DNA of 27,844 nt. Origin: Bacillota bacterium. Its GTDB lineage: Bacteria > Bacillota > Clostridia > Christensenellales > Aristaeellaceae. Shown here piece by piece: positions 1-6,753 of this stretch (the first letter of the stretch is position 1; the number at the start of each line of letters is the position of its first letter). The notes under the pieces were generated by a model. That model was not told where the DNA came from. It was given only the letters and a program-made list of their open reading frames with translations, and ran no database searches. Made by a program: the position numbers and the translations under genes. The stretch is taken from assembly GCA_023415145.1 (NCBI GenBank), contig JAEZLW010000125.1, positions 1 to 27,844 of the forward strand, read 5' to 3'.

Positions 1-1
1 G

Positions 2-487
2 AATCTGACCGTGCCCGATGAGTTTGGCGGCGGCGGATACAAGGACGGCAATAACGCCATCAACCAGTGGATCGTTGAAGGCATTTCCACGAATCCTGTG
101 ACCGGCGAATCCTATGTTCCCAACTACTGGAAGACCACCATCCAGAAGAATCAGACGACCATGACCAAGGAATGGACTGAAAAGTACGGCGGCGAAAACC
201 AAGTGAAGTATCTGCTTGATAAAGGCATGCTCACGGTTATCCCCTCCGTCAGCGTCAACCTGGCAAGCGACACAACCGACATCGGTCTGATCCGCTCCCA
301 GTGCGGCCAACTGGTGAAGAACACCTCCTGGCAGATGATCTTCGCCAAGGACGAGGCTGAGTTTGCCGCCATGTGGCAGGATCTGAAGACCCAGCTGGAC
401 GGCTTTGGTTATCAGGACCTTGTGAAGTTTGACATGGAAAAATACCAGCCCCTGGTCGATGCCCGCCTGGCCGCGATGAAGAAATAA
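2..487 (+). CDS. Sugar ABC transporter substrate-binding protein, C-terminal part (5' end outside the window)
   Basis: The reading frame is open from base 2, so the N-terminus, with any lipoprotein signal, lies outside the window. About 161 residues remain. The visible part includes GGGGYKDGNNAINQW, NYWKTTIQKNQTT and a C-terminal helix region with MWQDLKTQLDGFGY. The repeated Trp/Tyr and the closing pattern, in which helices end the second lobe, resemble extracellular solute-binding proteins of carbohydrate ABC importers (LipO/family 1 type). Such a protein would bind an oligosaccharide outside the membrane and hand it to a permease pair. Those permeases would be expected upstream, as none follows: a strong terminator comes directly after the stop. 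Its position in front of an intracellular fucosidase and a ketose pathway suggests it imports the glycan feeding that pathway, but this is inferred from context. The family call rests on recognition of a partial sequence. Confidence 0.7.
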   Translation, partial: NLTVPDEFGGGGYKDGNNAINQWIVEGISTNPVTGESYVPNYWKTTIQKNQTTMTKEWTEKYGGENQVKYLLDKGMLTVIPSVSVNLASDTTDIGLIRSQCGQLVKNTSWQMIFAKDEAEFAAMWQDLKTQLDGFGYQDLVKFDMEKYQPLVDARLAAMKK

Positions 488-512
488 CCGAATCGCTTCC
501 TTGCACAATCAG

Positions 513-564
513 ACATGGCCTGCAGCTTTTCCATCAAGTGGGAGATGCAGGCCATGTTCTTTGT
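513..564 (+). terminator. Rho-independent terminator after the solute-binding protein
   Basis: ACATGGCCTGCA (513-524) pairs perfectly with TGCAGGCCATGT (546-557) and is followed by a T-rich run. It separates the transporter transcript from the operon that starts near 775. Confidence 0.85.
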
Positions 565-708
565 TGTTCGTACACCAAGACTCGGGATGATAACGAACTA
601 GCCGTCTTCTGCCGCATCAGGCATGGCATCAAAGCGGCATCCACATTGTCTGCCATAACAGCATTCACTCTTCCTGCCAAAGACTTTACAACGGATGATC
701 ATATAAAC

Positions 709-719
709 CGAAACGTTAC
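709..719 (+). promoter_or_regulatory. LacI-family operator, upstream copy
   Basis: CGAAACGTTAC is an imperfect palindrome around AACGTT, with the central CpG usual for LacI-family repressors. It is identical to the copy at 780-790, centred 71 bp away and on the other side of the promoter, which suits repression by looping. Confidence 0.7.
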
Positions 720-740
720 AGCAAATATTATGCTGTGCTC

Positions 741-770
741 TTGACAAACGGTAACATGGGCATCTATAAT
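741..770 (+). promoter_or_regulatory. Sigma-A promoter of the aldolase/kinase operon
   Basis: TTGACA (741-746) and TATAAT (765-770) are both perfect consensus boxes with an 18-bp spacer. Transcription would start near 776, so the proximal operator (780-790) lies immediately downstream of the start, where a bound repressor would block the polymerase. The rest of the 488-807 gap shows no gene. Confidence 0.85.
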
Positions 771-779
771 AACATTAGT

Positions 780-790
780 CGAAACGTTAC
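780..790 (+). promoter_or_regulatory. LacI-family operator, promoter-proximal copy
   Basis: A second identical CGAAACGTTAC lies ten bases after the -10 box, between the transcription start and the ribosome binding site (GGAGG, 795-799). No LacI-type regulator gene lies in the window. Confidence 0.75.
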
Positions 791-807
791 GACCGGAGGA
801 TTTTAAG

Positions 808-1647
808 ATGCCATTTGTTACGACATACGACATGTTGAAGGCTGCCCAGGCAGGTGGTTATGCCATTGGGGCGTTCAATGCCGAGAATATGGAAATGGTG
901 CAAGCCATTATTGGCGCGGCCGAAGAAATGAACTCTCCTGTGATCGTACAGACAACGGCGGGTACGTTGAAGTACGCACCGCCCAGTTGCTATGCCGGCA
1001 TGGTCAGCCGGCTGGCTGCGGCCGCCAAGGTACCTGTGGCGCTGCATCTGGATCATGGCAACAGCTATGAACTTGCCAGGGAGTGCATGCAGGAAGGGTA
1101 TACCTCCCTGATGATCGACGGATCGCTTCTGCCTTATGATGGTAACGTTTCGCTTACGCGCCGCGTTGTGGAAATGGCGGGAGAGCTCCCGGTCGAAGCA
1201 GAACTGGGAACTGTAGGAGGAAAGGAAGACGGTCATGAAGCGAAGGCCCAGTACACTGACCCTGCCCAGGCGGCTGATTTTGTCAAGCGTACAGGCATAA
1301 AAAGCTTTGCGGTGGCCATTGGCACAGCCCATGGAATATACAAGGGTGTACCAAAACTGGACCTTGACAGATTAAGTGAAATACGTGCATTGGTGGATAT
1401 CCCGCTTGTGCTGCATGGCACCAGCGGCGTGCCTCATGACCAGGTGAGTGCCTGCATCGCGCGGGGCATCTGCAAGGTGAATTACGCCACTGAATTGCGT
1501 ATTGCTTTTTCAGAGGGTGTCAAAAAGGCCATGGCGGAAAAGCCCGATGCCTTTGATCCCAAAAAATATCTGGGCAGCGGCCGGGATGCCGTCAAAACCC
1601 TGGTGCGCGACAGAATCATCCTATGCCAAAGTGCCGGCAAGGCGTGA
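808..1647 (+). CDS. Class II ketose-bisphosphate aldolase (tagatose/fructose-bisphosphate type)
   Basis: This 279-residue zinc-dependent aldolase would cleave a ketose 1,6-bisphosphate into dihydroxyacetone phosphate and glyceraldehyde 3-phosphate. Family features are all visible: HLDHG with the catalytic Asp82 and zinc ligand His83, the AELG segment near 131, IGTAHG with His175, and LHGTSG with His203, then the phosphate-binding KVNYATELR. Length and the D82/H83 numbering match the GatY/KbaY tagatose-bisphosphate aldolases as I remember them, but the sequence alone does not separate tagatose from fructose specificity. The start follows GGAGG (795-799) at good spacing. It is the first gene of the operon and carries an internal operator copy. 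Having GatD-like and PfkB-like neighbours favours tagatose 1,6-bisphosphate as substrate. This is the FBA/GatY fold, not the AraD/FucA fold of L-fuculose-1-phosphate aldolase. Confidence 0.9.
   Translation: MPFVTTYDMLKAAQAGGYAIGAFNAENMEMVQAIIGAAEEMNSPVIVQTTAGTLKYAPPSCYAGMVSRLAAAAKVPVALHLDHGNSYELARECMQEGYTSLMIDGSLLPYDGNVSLTRRVVEMAGELPVEAELGTVGGKEDGHEAKAQYTDPAQAADFVKRTGIKSFAVAIGTAHGIYKGVPKLDLDRLSEIRALVDIPLVLHGTSGVPHDQVSACIARGICKVNYATELRIAFSEGVKKAMAEKPDAFDPKKYLGSGRDAVKTLVRDRIILCQSAGKA
1142..1152 (-). promoter_or_regulatory. LacI-family operator, intragenic downstream copy
   Basis: GTAACGTTTCG is the exact reverse complement of the 11-bp operator and lies inside the aldolase coding sequence, 361 bp downstream of the promoter-proximal copy. 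The codons read Gly-Asn-Val-Ser, so the site also fits as protein sequence. The layout resembles the auxiliary O2 operator inside lacZ. It could still be coincidence, because an 11-mer match is not proof. Confidence 0.5.
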
Positions 1648-1656
1648 GGTTGAACG

Positions 1657-3138
1657 ATGAGCACATATTTGCTGGGCATTGATATCGGTACCTCCGCCTG
1701 CAAAGCTGCGTTGTTTCATGAGGACGGCAGTGTTGCCGCCCAGATCACAGGCGAATATACGGTGCAGTATCCACACCCGGGCTGGGCGGAGCAGGATCCT
1801 GATCAGTGGTGGCAGACTGTCGTCAAAGCCATCCGGGATGTGTTGGCAGTCAGCGGCACCGACCCCAAGCAAATCGCCGGGATTGGCGTGGACGGGCAAA
1901 GCTGGTCGGCCATCGCCATGGAAGGCAGCGGCCGGGTGCTCTGCCCCAATCCCATATGGACGGATACCAGGGCCAGGGATATCTTGGATGCAGTGAAGCG
2001 CGATGTTCCGGAGGAAGAGCTGTTTGCCCTGTGTGGAAATCCGCTGCAGCCAAGCTATACGCTGCCCAAGATTCTTTGGTACAAGCAGCATCTGCCTGAT
2101 GTATATCAAAAGGCAGACATCATCCTGCAGTCCAACAGCTTTATAGTCTACCGTTTGACGGGTGTACTTTCCCACGATTTGTCACAGGGGTACGGCTGCC
2201 ATTGTTTCGATATGCGCCGCGGGCAGTGGGATGACGTCATGTGTGAGCGCCTTGGCGTCAGGCGTTCACTGTTGCCGCCGCTGTTTGCCAGCCATCAGGT
2301 AGTAGGCGGTGTGCATGGCGAAGCAGCCCGGCTTACCGGCCTTGCTGCCGGCACGCCAGTGGTAGCCGGCGGGCTGGACGCGGCCTGCGGTACGCTGGGT
2401 GCCGGTGTAATAGAAGACGGCCAAACCCAGGAACAAGGCGGCCAGGCCGGCGGCATGAGCATTTGTGTCGACGCATATGCGGCGGACATCCGGCTGATTC
2501 TTGGCCAGCATGTCGTACCGGGGCGCTGGCTTTTGCAGGGTGGTACCACAGGCGGCGGCGGAGCGCTCAAGTCGGTGCGGGAAACGGTATGTCCGGACCT
2601 TAGCTTTGAGGAAATGAGCCGTCTTGCAGCCGGCATACCTGCCGGAAGTGAGGGTGTGCTCTTTCTTCCCTACATGGCGGGCGAACGCAGCCCCATTTGG
2701 AATCCCAATGCATGCGGCGTATTCTTTGGCTTAAATTATGCCAAAACCCGCGCCCATATGATCCGAGCCTGTATGGAAGGCGTAGCCTATGCCCTGCGGC
2801 ACAACCTGGAAGCCGCAGCGGAGTCTGGGGCCGAAGTCAAAACCATGCGGGCCATGGGCGGCAGTGCAAACAGTCTTACGTGGACGCAAATCAAGTCGGA
2901 TGTGACGGGCAAGGGGATAGAGGTTCCGGCAAGCGATACGGCCACAACCCTGGGAGCTGCAATTTTGGCCGGGGTTGGCACAGGTGTGTATGGCAGCTTT
3001 GCGCAAGCGGTGCAAAAGACCATTGCCGTCAGGCGCACCCATGAGCCGAATATGATCCTGAAGGCAGTGTATGATGAAGGGTATCAAAGGTACAGGACTT
3101 TGTACGAAAGCCTGCAGCATATGATGCAATCTCGATAG
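1657..3138 (+). CDS. FGGY-family carbohydrate kinase, xylulokinase-like but with altered substrate motif
   Basis: This 493-residue kinase has the full FGGY architecture: N-terminal ATPase fold with GIDIGTSACKAAL (residues 7-19), HPGWAEQDPDQWW, and a C-terminal domain with GGLDAACGTLGAG (catalytic-base candidate Asp241), the GERSPIWNPNACG signature and MGGSANSLTWTQI near the adenine site. Most database tools would call it xylulokinase. However, the sugar-contacting segment that reads QMHG in XylB reads QSWSA here, so the substrate probably differs. In context it should phosphorylate the ketose made by the neighbouring dehydrogenase, for instance tagatose or fuculose. Its ATG lies 9 bases after the aldolase stop, with a GTGAGG Shine-Dalgarno overlapping that stop, which indicates translational coupling. 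Confidence 0.87.
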   Translation: MSTYLLGIDIGTSACKAALFHEDGSVAAQITGEYTVQYPHPGWAEQDPDQWWQTVVKAIRDVLAVSGTDPKQIAGIGVDGQSWSAIAMEGSGRVLCPNPIWTDTRARDILDAVKRDVPEEELFALCGNPLQPSYTLPKILWYKQHLPDVYQKADIILQSNSFIVYRLTGVLSHDLSQGYGCHCFDMRRGQWDDVMCERLGVRRSLLPPLFASHQVVGGVHGEAARLTGLAAGTPVVAGGLDAACGTLGAGVIEDGQTQEQGGQAGGMSICVDAYAADIRLILGQHVVPGRWLLQGGTTGGGGALKSVRETVCPDLSFEEMSRLAAGIPAGSEGVLFLPYMAGERSPIWNPNACGVFFGLNYAKTRAHMIRACMEGVAYALRHNLEAAAESGAEVKTMRAMGGSANSLTWTQIKSDVTGKGIEVPASDTATTLGAAILAGVGTGVYGSFAQAVQKTIAVRRTHEPNMILKAVYDEGYQRYRTLYESLQHMMQSR

Positions 3139-3154
3139 AAAGAAGGTGTTTGTA

Positions 3155-4201
3155 ATGAAAGCAGCGGTGCTGTATGGCAATGAAGATATACGCTATGACG
3201 ACTGGGAAACGCCGGTTGTAAAGCCTGGCATGGTCAAAGTCAGGATTCGCGCCACGGGCATCTGCGGCAGCGATGTACCACGTGTCCTTCACAATGGTGC
3301 ACACTTTTACCCTGTGGTGCTGGGCCATGAGTTCAGCGGTGATGTGGTGGACGTGGGCGAAGGTGTTAAAGGCCTTGCCGCAGGCGATACGGTGAGCGGT
3401 GCGCCGCTGGTGCCTTGCATGCAATGCGGCGACTGCCAGCAGGGCAATTTTGCGCTGTGCAAGCATTACAGCTTTATCGGCAGCCGCCAGCAGGGCAGCT
3501 TTGCCGAGTATGTGGTGATTCCAGCCCAGAACGCGGTGAAATATGACCCATCCATCCCCTACGAGCAGGCGGCCATGTTTGAGCCCTCCACGGTGGCGAT
3601 TCACGGCCTGTTGCAGGCGGATTACAAGGGCGGCGGCACAGTGGCCATTTTGGGCTGCGGCACCATTGGCATATTCACGCTGCAATGGGCCAAAATCTTT
3701 GGGGCAAAGAAAATTGTGGCCTTTGATATCGACGAAGGCCGCCTTATGCTGGCAAGGCGCATGGGGGCGGATGAGGCGTTCAACACGCGTGAGGACGGGT
3801 TTATGGCAAAGGCCATGGCGCTGACAAACGGGCAGGGGTACCAAAACGTTTTTGAAACCGCGGGCAATCCCGTTACCATGCGCATGGCTTTTGACCTGGC
3901 TGCCAACAAAGCCGGTGTTTGCTTTATCGGTACGCCCCACACGGATTTGACCTTTACGCCCAAGCAATGGGAAAACATGAACCGCAAGGAGTTTCATTTG
4001 ACTGGCAGTTGGATGAGCTACTCCGCGCCTTTTCCTGGGCGCGAGTGGGAATGGACCGCCCATTATTTTCAAACAGGCGAATTGAAATTTGATCCCGCCT
4101 TCATTTACCGCACCTATCCCCTGAGCCGCGTTGCAGAGGCGTTCGCACTATATAAAGACCCATCCCAGGTCCATGGCAAGATCATGCTGACAAACGGCTG
4201 A
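3155..4201 (+). CDS. Zinc-dependent polyol dehydrogenase, GatD-like (galactitol(-1-phosphate) 5-dehydrogenase family)
   Basis: This 348-residue medium-chain dehydrogenase should oxidise a hexitol or hexitol phosphate to a ketose using NAD(P). Catalytic zinc residues are visible as GICGSD (Cys37) and GHEF (His58, Glu59). The structural zinc loop has Cys88, Cys91, Cys94 and Cys102. The Rossmann motif reads GCGTIG. Segments such as NGAHFYPVVLGHEFSG, FIGSRQQGSFAEY and GSWMSYSAPFPGREWE closely echo E. coli GatD as I recall it. ATG 3155 is preferred over an in-frame GTG at 3146, because AGAAGG (3141-3146) is spaced 8 bases from the ATG and would overlap the GTG. Galactitol 1-phosphate would normally come from a PTS. 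No PTS gene is visible here, so an unphosphorylated hexitol made by the aldo/keto reductase is a real alternative. Confidence 0.87.
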   Translation: MKAAVLYGNEDIRYDDWETPVVKPGMVKVRIRATGICGSDVPRVLHNGAHFYPVVLGHEFSGDVVDVGEGVKGLAAGDTVSGAPLVPCMQCGDCQQGNFALCKHYSFIGSRQQGSFAEYVVIPAQNAVKYDPSIPYEQAAMFEPSTVAIHGLLQADYKGGGTVAILGCGTIGIFTLQWAKIFGAKKIVAFDIDEGRLMLARRMGADEAFNTREDGFMAKAMALTNGQGYQNVFETAGNPVTMRMAFDLAANKAGVCFIGTPHTDLTFTPKQWENMNRKEFHLTGSWMSYSAPFPGREWEWTAHYFQTGELKFDPAFIYRTYPLSRVAEAFALYKDPSQVHGKIMLTNG

Positions 4202-4211
4202 GGAGAACGCC

Positions 4212-5147
4212 ATGATTCTGACCGTAACGCTGAATACAGCTATTGACAAGTTCTATATGCTGGAGCGCTTTGAACCCTATACCGTAATGCGCGTGAGCCG
4301 GGTAAACAATACCGCCGGCGGCAAGGGCATGAACGTTGCCCGCATCGCCGCTCTGGGCGGCGAGCAGGTGACGGCCATGGGGTTTGTGGGTGGATACAAC
4401 GGCCAGCTTTTTGAATCGCTTATCACCCAGCCCAATATCAAAAAGGCGTTTACCCATGTGAAGGCTGAAACCAGGTGTTGTATCAACGGCTGGGATGACA
4501 GTGTAAAGCGAAGCACCGAGTATCTGGAGCCCGGAGCGCCGGTCAGTGCGGATGAGGTAGAGCGCTTTGCCCAGGATTTTCAGCGAGAGCTTGCAGGCGC
4601 ACAGGTGGTCACCATTTCCGGCAGCATGCCTGCCGGTGTGCCCAAGGATTTTTATGCCAGTATGATTGCTTTGTGCCAGGAGGCAGGTGTACCCGTTTTA
4701 CTGGATACCAGCGGTGAAAGCTTGCGCATTGCAGCCACGGCGGGACCGACGCTGATCAAACCCAATACAGACGAATTGAAGCAGCTTCTGGGCAAGGACA
4801 TCACATCCAGGGGGGAAGTGGCTGCAGCTGCCAAGGCACTCCACCTGGGCGGAATCCCGCATGTGGTCGTCTCTCTGGGTGCCGACGGCGCGGTGATGGC
4901 TTGTAAGGAAGGTGCTTTTCATGGCAAACCGCCGCAAATAGCGCCTATCAATACGGTGGGCTGTGGCGACAGCATGATCGGGGGCTTTGCGGTGGGCTTT
5001 GCGCGTGGTTGGAGTGCTGAAGAATCACTTGTGTACGCGGTCGCCGTTTCTGCAGCCAACGCCCTATCCATGGGTACCGGCAACTATGACCCGGACGATT
5101 TGAACAGCCTTATGGATAAGATTATCATACAAAAAATTGATAAGTGA
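4212..5147 (+). CDS. PfkB-family ketose-phosphate kinase (1-phosphofructokinase / tagatose-6-phosphate kinase type)
   Basis: This 311-residue kinase would add a second phosphate to a ketose phosphate, giving the bisphosphate for the aldolase. It begins MILTVTLNTAIDK, typical of the FruK/LacC group. It carries GGKGMNVAR near residue 36, the GSMPAGVP stretch and the C-terminal anion-hole motif VGCGDSMIGGF with catalytic Asp253. LacC (tagatose-6-phosphate kinase) and FruK (1-phosphofructokinase) cannot be told apart by eye. The GatD-like and aldolase neighbours favour a tagatose phosphate. The gene starts 10 bases after the dehydrogenase stop, with GAGGAG as ribosome binding site. The window thus has two sugar kinases of different families in one operon, consistent with sequential phosphorylation at both ends of a hexulose. 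Confidence 0.87.
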   Translation: MILTVTLNTAIDKFYMLERFEPYTVMRVSRVNNTAGGKGMNVARIAALGGEQVTAMGFVGGYNGQLFESLITQPNIKKAFTHVKAETRCCINGWDDSVKRSTEYLEPGAPVSADEVERFAQDFQRELAGAQVVTISGSMPAGVPKDFYASMIALCQEAGVPVLLDTSGESLRIAATAGPTLIKPNTDELKQLLGKDITSRGEVAAAAKALHLGGIPHVVVSLGADGAVMACKEGAFHGKPPQIAPINTVGCGDSMIGGFAVGFARGWSAEESLVYAVAVSAANALSMGTGNYDPDDLNSLMDKIIIQKIDK

Positions 5148-5160
5148 AGGAAGGATCATC

Positions 5161-6174
5161 ATGGCAGAATTCATCAATCCCAACCTGGTACCCAAACGCA
5201 AACTGGCGACAGGCGAAATGATTCCCTGCATCGGCATGGGCACATTCGGCAGCGACCGTTTCACGCCCGAACAGGTTTCCAGTGCCGTGGGCGGTGCCAT
5301 CCGCTGCGGATACCGCTTGTTTGACTGTGCCGCCATCTATGGCAATGAAGACCAGATCGGCAAGGTTTTTGCTGAGGCTTTTGAGGAGGGCGTTGTCAAG
5401 CGGGAAGAGCTTTTCATTACCTCCAAGGTATGGAACGACATGCACGGCAAGGGCAATGTACTGCTCTCCCTTGCAAAAACGTTGCGTGACCTGCAATTGG
5501 ACTACATCGATGCCTTCTTTGTGCACTGGCCCTTTCCCAACTATCATGCACCTTTTTGCGATGGTGACAGCCGCAACCCTGACAGCAAGCCGTTTTCTGT
5601 AGAAGAATTCATGTCCACCTGGCATCAATTGGAGCGCTTGTATGACATGGGCCTGGCCCGCAACCTAGGCATGAGCAACATGACCATTCCCAAATTGAAG
5701 GCCGTGCTGCCCCTGTGCCGCGTAAAGCCCACAGTCATTGAAATGGAACTCCATCCCTGCTTCCAGCAGCCGGAGCTGTATGAATACGCGCTCTCCCAGG
5801 GCATCCAGCCCGTGGGCTTCTGCCCCATCGGCAGTCCCACCCGTCCCGACCGGGATACCACGCCTGATGACGTCGCCGATATCCAGGTGCCGGAGCTTGT
5901 GGAAATCGCCAAGAAACATAACGTTCACCCTGCCGTGATCTGCTTAAAGTGGGCAGTACAGCGCGGTCAGATTCCCATTCCCTTCTCAGTCCACGAAAGG
6001 GAGTATGTTTCCAACCTGAAATGCACCACCGAAGACCTGCTGACGGAGGAAGAAATGGCGGTGCTTGCCTCCATCGACAAGAATTGCCGGCTGATCAAGG
6101 GTCAGGTGTTCCTGTGGGAAGGTGCCAACGACTGGCATGACCTGTGGGATGAAGACGGTACGATTACGAAGTGA
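5161..6174 (+). CDS. Aldo/keto reductase, probable aldose reductase
   Basis: This 337-residue NAD(P)H-dependent reductase has the AKR tetrad at usual spacing: Asp55 and Tyr60 in DCAAIYGNE, Lys89 in TSKVWND and His122 in VHWPFP. It also has GMSNMTIPKL and the C-terminal cofactor-binding segment with IPFSVHEREYVSN. The probable role is reduction of an open-chain aldose to its alditol. An in-frame start at 5137 overlaps the preceding gene. ATG 5161 is preferred because AGGAAGG (5148-5154) sits six bases in front of it. Downstream, FucU would speed interconversion of sugar anomers and so supply the open-chain form. Upstream, the zinc dehydrogenase could reoxidise the alditol to a ketose. The actual sugar substrate is not shown by the sequence. 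Confidence 0.87.
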   Translation: MAEFINPNLVPKRKLATGEMIPCIGMGTFGSDRFTPEQVSSAVGGAIRCGYRLFDCAAIYGNEDQIGKVFAEAFEEGVVKREELFITSKVWNDMHGKGNVLLSLAKTLRDLQLDYIDAFFVHWPFPNYHAPFCDGDSRNPDSKPFSVEEFMSTWHQLERLYDMGLARNLGMSNMTIPKLKAVLPLCRVKPTVIEMELHPCFQQPELYEYALSQGIQPVGFCPIGSPTRPDRDTTPDDVADIQVPELVEIAKKHNVHPAVICLKWAVQRGQIPIPFSVHEREYVSNLKCTTEDLLTEEEMAVLASIDKNCRLIKGQVFLWEGANDWHDLWDEDGTITK

Positions 6175-6183
6175 GGGATGGAT

Positions 6184-6621
6184 ATGCTCAAGGGAATACC
6201 GCCTGTCATGCCCCCGGAACTGATGATGATTATGATGGAAATGGGGCATGGGGATGAACTGCTGATCTGCGACGGCAATTATCCCAAGTTCGGCTGCCCG
6301 GAGCGCTGCGTGCGCATGGATGGCCACGGCATACCGGAAATCCTGGACGCTGTGCTGCGCTTTTTTCCGCTGGATGCGTATGTGGAACATCCCGTGACGT
6401 TCATGGCCGTATTGCCAAACGATCCCTACAAGCCGGAGATTTGGCCTGTGTACAGGGAAATCGGAGCGAGATACGAAAAGGATGGCCTCCGGGAGCAAAC
6501 CATCAACAAATATGACTTTTATGAGCAAGGAAAAAAGTGCTACGCCTGCATAGCTACAGGTGAAGCGGCGCTTTATGCCAATGTGATACTCAAAAAAGGT
6601 GTTGTACTGAAGGATAAATAG
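6184..6621 (+). CDS. fucU: RbsD/FucU-family sugar mutarotase (L-fucose mutarotase-like)
   Basis: This 145-residue protein interconverts sugar anomers. The N-terminus MLKGIPPVMPPEL, the block EMGHGDELLICDGNYPKF with the catalytic His of the family, and the C-terminal Y-NVILKKGV all follow E. coli FucU as I recall it, so FucU is favoured over RbsD. ATG 6184 is chosen over ATG 6178, since the GTGAGGG ribosome binding site at 6171-6177 leaves only one base before 6178 but seven before 6184. It starts ten bases after the reductase stop and closes the operon. Its presence beside an alpha-L-fucosidase suggests that L-fucose is at least one sugar handled here, although no fucose isomerase or fuculose-1-phosphate aldolase is visible. 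Confidence 0.83.
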   Translation: MLKGIPPVMPPELMMIMMEMGHGDELLICDGNYPKFGCPERCVRMDGHGIPEILDAVLRFFPLDAYVEHPVTFMAVLPNDPYKPEIWPVYREIGARYEKDGLREQTINKYDFYEQGKKCYACIATGEAALYANVILKKGVVLKDK

Positions 6622-6686
6622 TAAACGGAAGAGCCGGCTGTCATATCAGGGATCTGTCCAATAAGAAATGCTTGTCTTGAACCGTT

Positions 6687-6727
6687 GGCTGCTGCATGAC
6701 CTTTGGCTTGTGCAGCAGCCCTTTTTA
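6687..6727 (+). terminator. Rho-independent terminator after the mutarotase gene
   Basis: GGCTGCTGCA (6687-6696) pairs with TGCAGCAGCC (6711-6720) across a 14-base loop and is followed by five T. It probably reduces read-through into the fucosidase gene. No separate consensus promoter is obvious before that gene, so partial read-through may drive it. Confidence 0.8.
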
Positions 6728-6753
6728 AGAAAAGATAGGAGAAAAGTTGTACC

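Noticed and set aside
538..744. 68-codon ORF in the gap before the operon
   Set aside because: It begins in the terminator, ends in the promoter's -35 box and has no ribosome binding site or protein-like pattern.
3842..3854. Another operator-like site (AAAACGTTTT core) inside the GatD-like gene
   Set aside because: The flanks differ from the CGAAACGTTAC operators and it lies 3 kb from the promoter; a chance 10-bp palindrome is likely.
3029..4072. Minus-strand ORF of 347 codons
   Set aside because: Antisense to the GatD-like dehydrogenase, whose motifs are complete; no recognisable domain.
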